Shown here piece after piece: positions 14,202 to 17,761 of a stretch of 17,761 nt of DNA. Location of the stretch: contig CAXBGT010000118.1 of assembly GCA_963975265.1 (NCBI GenBank), positions 1 to 17,761 of the forward strand, in the 5' to 3' direction. A program made the position numbers and the translations under genes. The DNA is from CAJXUU01 sp963975265. GTDB lineage: Bacteria > Bacteroidota > Bacteroidia > Chitinophagales > Saprospiraceae. Under the pieces are notes generated by a model. The model was not told the origin of the DNA. It made no database searches and was given only the letters and a program-made list of their open reading frames with translations. Numbering within the stretch: the first letter of the stretch is position 1; each line of letters opens with the position of its first letter.

Positions 14202-16289
14202 TTAGTCTACTTTGATGAAAGCTTGAGTTGTAACAAATTCGTTTGATTGTATTCTTAAAAAGTAAGATCCCGCTAACAAATTAGAAACCTTTACTGATGA
14301 TAAACCTTGCTCTACAGTATTCGAATAAAATAATCTTCCTGTACTCAAGTCATAAACTCTGTACATAATATCCGTTCCAAACTTACTTGGAATGTCTATA
14401 ATTAAATCATTTACAACTGGATTTGGGTAAAGCATTATACCGCTTTCTGAGCTAGATATATCTTTAGTAGAAACTAGATTGGTTTGAGCTTCATCCGACC
14501 CAACATCTCTTCTTCCACCAAATACTGGTTGACCATTTTGATCTTCAAACATATCATTTGGGTCACCTCCATTATATGCAGGTGAACCTTGTTGCAAGCT
14601 ATGCTTTGCAGTTTGATTAGATTCAATCGATAATGGCTCTAAACGTGGATCAACATCTTCTTGATCATCACTTTCTCCATCAAATGAATCTTGATCATCA
14701 TTTCCTATTAGATTGTAATTTTGTGAAGTCACATTTCCTGAAACGTCAACTCCAGCATCACTACTATTTGAAGCAACAATTGAGTTTTTAATTGTTGTCT
14801 CGGTCATACTTGAAATTCCTCCTCCTGAGATAGCAGCATTATTAAATGCAATTGTAGATGCGTTAATAGAACAAGTTGATCCATTATTATATACTCCACC
14901 ACCTTGATTAGAAGTATTACCTGATATTGTTGATAACATTATTGTCAATTCGCCATTTGCATCATTATGAATGCCTGCCCCATTACCTTCAGCACCCATA
15001 TCTTCATTGCCTGAGATAGAACTACCCATAACAGTAAGGGACCCTCCAGCATTAAATATTCCTGCTCCACCATTATCGGTGCCTGCACCTGAAGAGATAT
15101 TGCTATCTATAATTGAACTTGATACAACCATTGCGCCTGAACCATTCCATAATCCTCCACCTTCTAGGCTTGCTGAATTACCAGTTATTGTACTTCCACT
15201 TATCATTGAATTTCCTGGACCACTTATGTGCAATCCTCCTCCATTTCCTGGTGCTGAGGCCGTGGTATTGTTGCTTAATGTTACTTCTGTTAAGGTAAGT
15301 ACACTTCCCGCAGCTGAGTTATCTTCGATTCCACCTCCCGCTCTGATTGATGAATTTCCAGTAATTTCTGTATTCAATACTGTTAAGGTTCCTAGATCAT
15401 TTAAGATTCCGCCTCCTGATGCCGATGCTCCTGTAACAGTGTTCTCTGTGATTACTGATCCTTCTACTAAGAGTGTCCCTCCTGCATTGAAAATTCCACC
15501 GCCACCTTCGTTGGCCATGGCGCCAGCTGCGCTGTTTGATGTGATTGTTGTGTTTGTGACTGTCATTACTCCTGACCCATTCCAAAGTCCACCACCTTCT
15601 AGCGCTGCACTATTTCCAGCTATTTGGCAAGAATCAATTATTGAGTTTCCTGAACCAGTAATGTGAAGTCCTCCACCATTGCCTGGTGCAGCAGCTGTAT
15701 CATTTCCAGCTATATTATTCAACATTATAACATTGGTTAGTATAAGACTTGAATCTGCTGAGGACTGATGCTCGATTGCACCACCCGCTCTGATTGCTGT
15801 ATTACCAGTAAATTCAGTATTTGTAGCTAGCAACGTTCCGTTTTGATCATTGAAGACAGCTCCACCAGAACCAGAAGCGCCAATTGCGCTTGAATTAGTA
15901 ATGGTACAACCATTTATGATCACTGCACCTGAATTGTATATAGCTCCTCCGTTTTCTGCTTCCCCATTGGTCATAGTCAAATTGCCAAGCGTTAAAGATC
16001 CTGAAGTGACGTTGAAAATTCGACTCATTGAATTAGCGTCGATAATTACATTATCGATTGACAACCCTAGGATAGTCAAATCCTTGTTTATTTCGATTTC
16101 TGAATTGATTTCTATATTCAAAACTAAGTCAGAAATTAAAATAACATCTCCCGAAACAGATAAATCAACTTGCTGTCTCAGTGACCCTGGACCATTGTCA
16201 AGACCGGTCACTACCAGTTGAGCCTGAATATTGCTGTTTCCAAGAAAGAAAAACAACATCATAAAGTGTATTTGTATTAGTTTTTTCAT
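14202..16289 (-). CDS. Secreted parallel beta-helix protein (choice-of-anchor Q type) with T9SS tail
   Basis: The 695-residue protein starts at ATG 16289 with a signal peptide (residues 1-24, ending NIQAQ). LDNGPGSLRQQVDLS at about 29-45 is the usual opening of this family. A long right-handed beta-helix follows, built of Gly/Asn/Ser/Thr-rich coils such as TLTNGE-like, GGGLWNGSG, GGGIFNAGG and ITGNSA (about 75-510). Residues 565-600 (QQGSPAYNGGDPND, GGRRDVGSDEAQ) match the closing part of choice-of-anchor Q proteins. The last 80 residues (MLYPNPVVNDLIIDI to AGSYFLRIQSNE) are a type A T9SS signal, so it should be delivered to the cell surface or released. Coils 142-291 and 292-437 are a tandem duplication. 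No catalytic motif was recognised; it may be an adhesin. Confidence 0.92.
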   Translation of the reverse strand: MKKLIQIHFMMLFFFLGNSNIQAQLVVTGLDNGPGSLRQQVDLSVSGDVILISDLVLNIEINSEIEINKDLTILGLSIDNVIIDANSMSRIFNVTSGSLTLGNLTMTNGEAENGGAIYNSGAVIINGCTITNSSAIGASGSGGAVFNDQNGTLLATNTEFTGNTAIRAGGAIEHQSSADSSLILTNVIMLNNIAGNDTAAAPGNGGGLHITGSGNSIIDSCQIAGNSAALEGGGLWNGSGVMTVTNTTITSNSAAGAMANEGGGGIFNAGGTLLVEGSVITENTVTGASASGGGILNDLGTLTVLNTEITGNSSIRAGGGIEDNSAAGSVLTLTEVTLSNNTTASAPGNGGGLHISGPGNSMISGSTITGNSASLEGGGLWNGSGAMVVSSSIIDSNISSGAGTDNGGAGIFNAGGSLTVMGSSISGNEDMGAEGNGAGIHNDANGELTIMLSTISGNTSNQGGGVYNNGSTCSINASTIAFNNAAISGGGISSMTETTIKNSIVASNSSDAGVDVSGNVTSQNYNLIGNDDQDSFDGESDDQEDVDPRLEPLSIESNQTAKHSLQQGSPAYNGGDPNDMFEDQNGQPVFGGRRDVGSDEAQTNLVSTKDISSSESGIMLYPNPVVNDLIIDIPSKFGTDIMYRVYDLSTGRLFYSNTVEQGLSSVKVSNLLAGSYFLRIQSNEFVTTQAFIKVD
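14979..15866 (-). repeat. Tandem internal duplication in the beta-helix gene
   Basis: Residues 142-291 (15417-15866) and 292-437 (14979-15416) align along their length: GTLLATNTEFTGNTAIRAGG with GTLTVLNTEITGNSSIRAGG, APGNGGGLHITGSGNS with APGNGGGLHISGPGNS, LEGGGLWNGSG in both, and GGIFNAGGTLLVEGS with AGIFNAGGSLTVMGS. The units are about 150 and 146 residues and have diverged clearly, so the duplication is not recent. Confidence 0.8.
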
Positions 16290-16313
16290 AAGTACTATAT
16301 AGTTTTAATGGAA

Positions 16314-16347
16314 AAAATATAATTGTCTAACATGTACGTGTAGCAAA
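16314..16347 (-). promoter_or_regulatory. Probable promoter of the beta-helix T9SS gene
   Basis: On the minus strand TTTG (plus 16344-16347) is followed after 22 bases by TATATTTT (plus 16314-16321), 7 of 8 to the -7 consensus. Spacing is one base longer than the usual 19-21. The start codon lies 24 bases downstream. Confidence 0.45.
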
Positions 16348-16578
16348 GAAAAATGGATTTAATCTACAAGAAAAATGTTGATTTGATTTTCTAATGCTAT
16401 TGCACTTACTCGAAAGGGACTGTGGATAAAAGATTACACGGTGTGTAGGTCGCTTTACATTAATAATGAGTATTTAATCAACTACTACTTTGTAACAGTT
16501 CTATAAAATTCACTCATCACATTCAATGAAAAAGCTATTAATTAAATGGCAAATATATAGTGAAAAAACATTGATCAT

Positions 16579-16596
16579 ATGGCCCATATGGGCCAT
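16579..16596. repeat. 18-bp perfect palindrome
   Basis: The sequence atggcccatatgggccat equals its own reverse complement and has a GC-rich arm (ggccc) unusual in this AT-rich gap. A second small hairpin (ccatttt-cgaa-aaaatgg, 16593-16610) overlaps its end. It lies about 115 bases past the TolC gene and 290 bases upstream of the beta-helix gene. It may be a protein-binding site or part of a transcription end. Confidence 0.45.
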
Positions 16597-16709
16597 TTTC
16601 GAAAAAATGGTGAAAACTTCATAATATTAGTACAAAACATATCTATATAGCTATCCGATTGATACGCCCATACAGACTCCTCCAATGCAATATGAAGTTC
16701 CATTAAGAA

Positions 16710-17761
16710 TCAATCTAATGCAGTATCTGTCTCAAAATCATACAAAGTGAGGTTTCTTAACGTATAATGTGCTCTCCACAAATCCCAAAGGGTGTTAAAG
16801 TACTGTTGTCGAGCCCCTTGTTCTTCTTGGATAGCAATATTTAGGTTTGTCACATCTATCTTACCGATTTGGAATCTCTTCTTGGCGATATCTAATCTTT
16901 TCAATGCTATTTCTAATGCTTCTTCAGCAAGTTTCAGTTGATCTCTTTTCAAAGTAAATTGCTCCACATTGACCAATATGTCCCTTTCAAAAGTAACTTC
17001 ATTTTGACGTACTAACAATCTTGTTATTTCAAGATTTGACTTTGCTATTTCCCTTTGAGCCTTAGTCCTGCCAAAGTCAACTATAGGTATATTAATAGAT
17101 AAGCTTACGCCTTCTTGATCAAGTAAGTTGTTATAAGCATTATCAAATGTCTTTGCATTTTTTGTCAATCCAAATGATCCTGACAATAACAGATTTGGGC
17201 CATTATTCTTTTGTGCTTCTTCTACTTGTCTTTCTGCATTCAGCAATGACAATCTAAATTGTTCCGTTTGACTTCTATTTTTTCGAGCATACTCAAGGGC
17301 TTTATTCTTATCAATACTGTAAACAGTGATCTGCTCTGGCTGGCTAAAATCAAAATCAACCTCATTCGTTAATCCTAAGAAATCTCTTAAAATTTCTGTT
17401 TTATTTTGCACTCCTAATTCCAGTCTTGCTACTGCACCATCAGCATTTTTAGCACTCAATTGTATTTGCAGAAGATCTGTCTCTGATATACGCCCCACAC
17501 TAAATCTACCTTCTGAATTCACTGCTATAGAATCGAGGTAGTCTCTATTATTTCTTGCTTCTATAAGACTCAATTTAGTAGTGTACAAATCGAAAAAGTT
17601 ATTTACAGCGTCAAATGCTATTTTTTCTCGATCTTCTACATAGACTTTTTTAGACAAAGCATAGTTAAGTTCAGCTTCTCTTTTGTCCCATTTATACGGA
17701 TTAAGCTGAAATAGTGGCTGCACAAATCCAATTCTTATAGGCGTAGAAAGATAAGATGATC
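16710..17761 (-). CDS. TolC-family outer membrane efflux protein, partial (5' end outside window)
   Basis: The frame stays open to the right edge of the window, so the N-terminus is missing; the GTG at 17723 is internal, since SSYLSTPIRIGF reads in frame before it. About 350 C-terminal residues are present. They show TolC-type architecture: long helices (NYALSKKVYVEDREKIAFDA, then LNAERQVEEAQK, then LKLAEEALEIALKRLDIAKK), strands between them (LSLNIPIVDFGR-like segment, seen as VSLSINIPIVDFGRTKAQRE), the typical RFQIGKIDVTNLNIAIQEEQ, and YFNTLWDLWRAHYTLRNLTL near the end. TolC proteins trimerise into an outer-membrane channel for efflux pumps or type I secretion. Pump partner genes would be expected beyond the window. 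The stop is TGA at 16710-16712. Confidence 0.9.
   Translation of the reverse strand, partial: SSYLSTPIRIGFVQPLFQLNPYKWDKREAELNYALSKKVYVEDREKIAFDAVNNFFDLYTTKLSLIEARNNRDYLDSIAVNSEGRFSVGRISETDLLQIQLSAKNADGAVARLELGVQNKTEILRDFLGLTNEVDFDFSQPEQITVYSIDKNKALEYARKNRSQTEQFRLSLLNAERQVEEAQKNNGPNLLLSGSFGLTKNAKTFDNAYNNLLDQEGVSLSINIPIVDFGRTKAQREIAKSNLEITRLLVRQNEVTFERDILVNVEQFTLKRDQLKLAEEALEIALKRLDIAKKRFQIGKIDVTNLNIAIQEEQGARQQYFNTLWDLWRAHYTLRNLTLYDFETDTALD

Larger units (their letters stand above)
16290..16709. other. Intergenic region between the TolC gene and the beta-helix gene
   Basis: These 420 bases contain no open frame with protein character. They hold the likely promoter of the beta-helix gene near 16314-16347 and an 18-bp palindrome with an adjacent short hairpin at 16579-16610. 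Nothing else was recognised. Confidence 0.5.

Noticed and set aside
14971..15666. A 231-codon open frame on the plus strand opposite the beta-helix gene, rich in Pro and Ala
   Set aside because: It is the antisense reflection of Gly/Asn/Ser-rich coils. It lacks a family resemblance, and the minus-strand gene has a signal peptide, repeats and a T9SS tail.
1..17761. CRISPR array, toxin-antitoxin, restriction-modification or other defence genes, and retron-like RNA
   Set aside because: No regularly spaced repeats, no cas, nuclease, methylase or reverse transcriptase motifs, and no paired small toxin-like genes were seen on either strand.

Overview
The window looks like a chromosomal piece of a Bacteroidota bacterium, probably a marine or environmental relative of the Saprospiraceae. 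The evidence is low GC, two large secreted proteins with type IX secretion (T9SS) C-terminal tails, promoter elements of the Bacteroidota form (TTTG about 20 bases upstream of TAnnTTTG), few Shine-Dalgarno sequences, and an ISAon1-type ISL3 transposase pair. The lineage below phylum is inference. No rRNA, tRNA or CRISPR array was seen.

Region 1 (1-2497) is a nest of insertion sequences. A 1520-bp ISL3 element, whose left end coincides with the first base of the window, was entered by a 969-bp IS1595-type element. The inner element has perfect 16-bp inverted repeats and a perfect 8-bp target duplication. Removing it with one duplication copy restores the ISL3 reading frame. The ISL3 transposase also carries a frameshift and a nonsense codon.

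Region 2 (2576-7291, minus strand) holds a 1402-residue secreted mosaic protein and a small secreted protein with a similar Asp-rich motif. The large protein has two DUF3494 (ice-binding-like) domains, seven FG-GAP-like repeats, an ASPIC/UnbV domain, an SdrD-B-like domain, CARDB/DUF11-like domains and a T9SS tail. A 27-bp perfect hairpin terminates it.

Region 3 (7456-8269, plus) is the wreck of a family 2 processive glycosyltransferase. It is readable only by stitching six segments in three frames, and one stop codon replaces the Trp of its QxxRW motif.

Region 4 (8524-11804, plus) is a compact gluconate module. A single polypeptide fuses gluconokinase to 6-phosphogluconate dehydrogenase, and a GntP permease follows 32 bases later. 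Together they would import gluconate, phosphorylate it and decarboxylate it to ribulose 5-phosphate with reduction of NADP.

Region 5 (11985-13823, plus) holds an SRPBCC protein, a pentapeptide-repeat protein and an ankyrin-like protein. The last two are closely spaced and end at a clear terminator. A gene-free, apparently eroded stretch follows.

Region 6 (14113-17761, minus) contains a beta-helix T9SS protein with an internal duplication of about 150 residues, then a 420-base gap with an 18-bp palindrome, then a TolC-family outer-membrane efflux gene that runs off the window.

I did not find a defence system or other clearly new multi-gene system. The most notable items are the gluconokinase-dehydrogenase fusion, the DUF3494/FG-GAP/ASPIC mosaic, the nested insertion sequences and the glycosyltransferase wreck.
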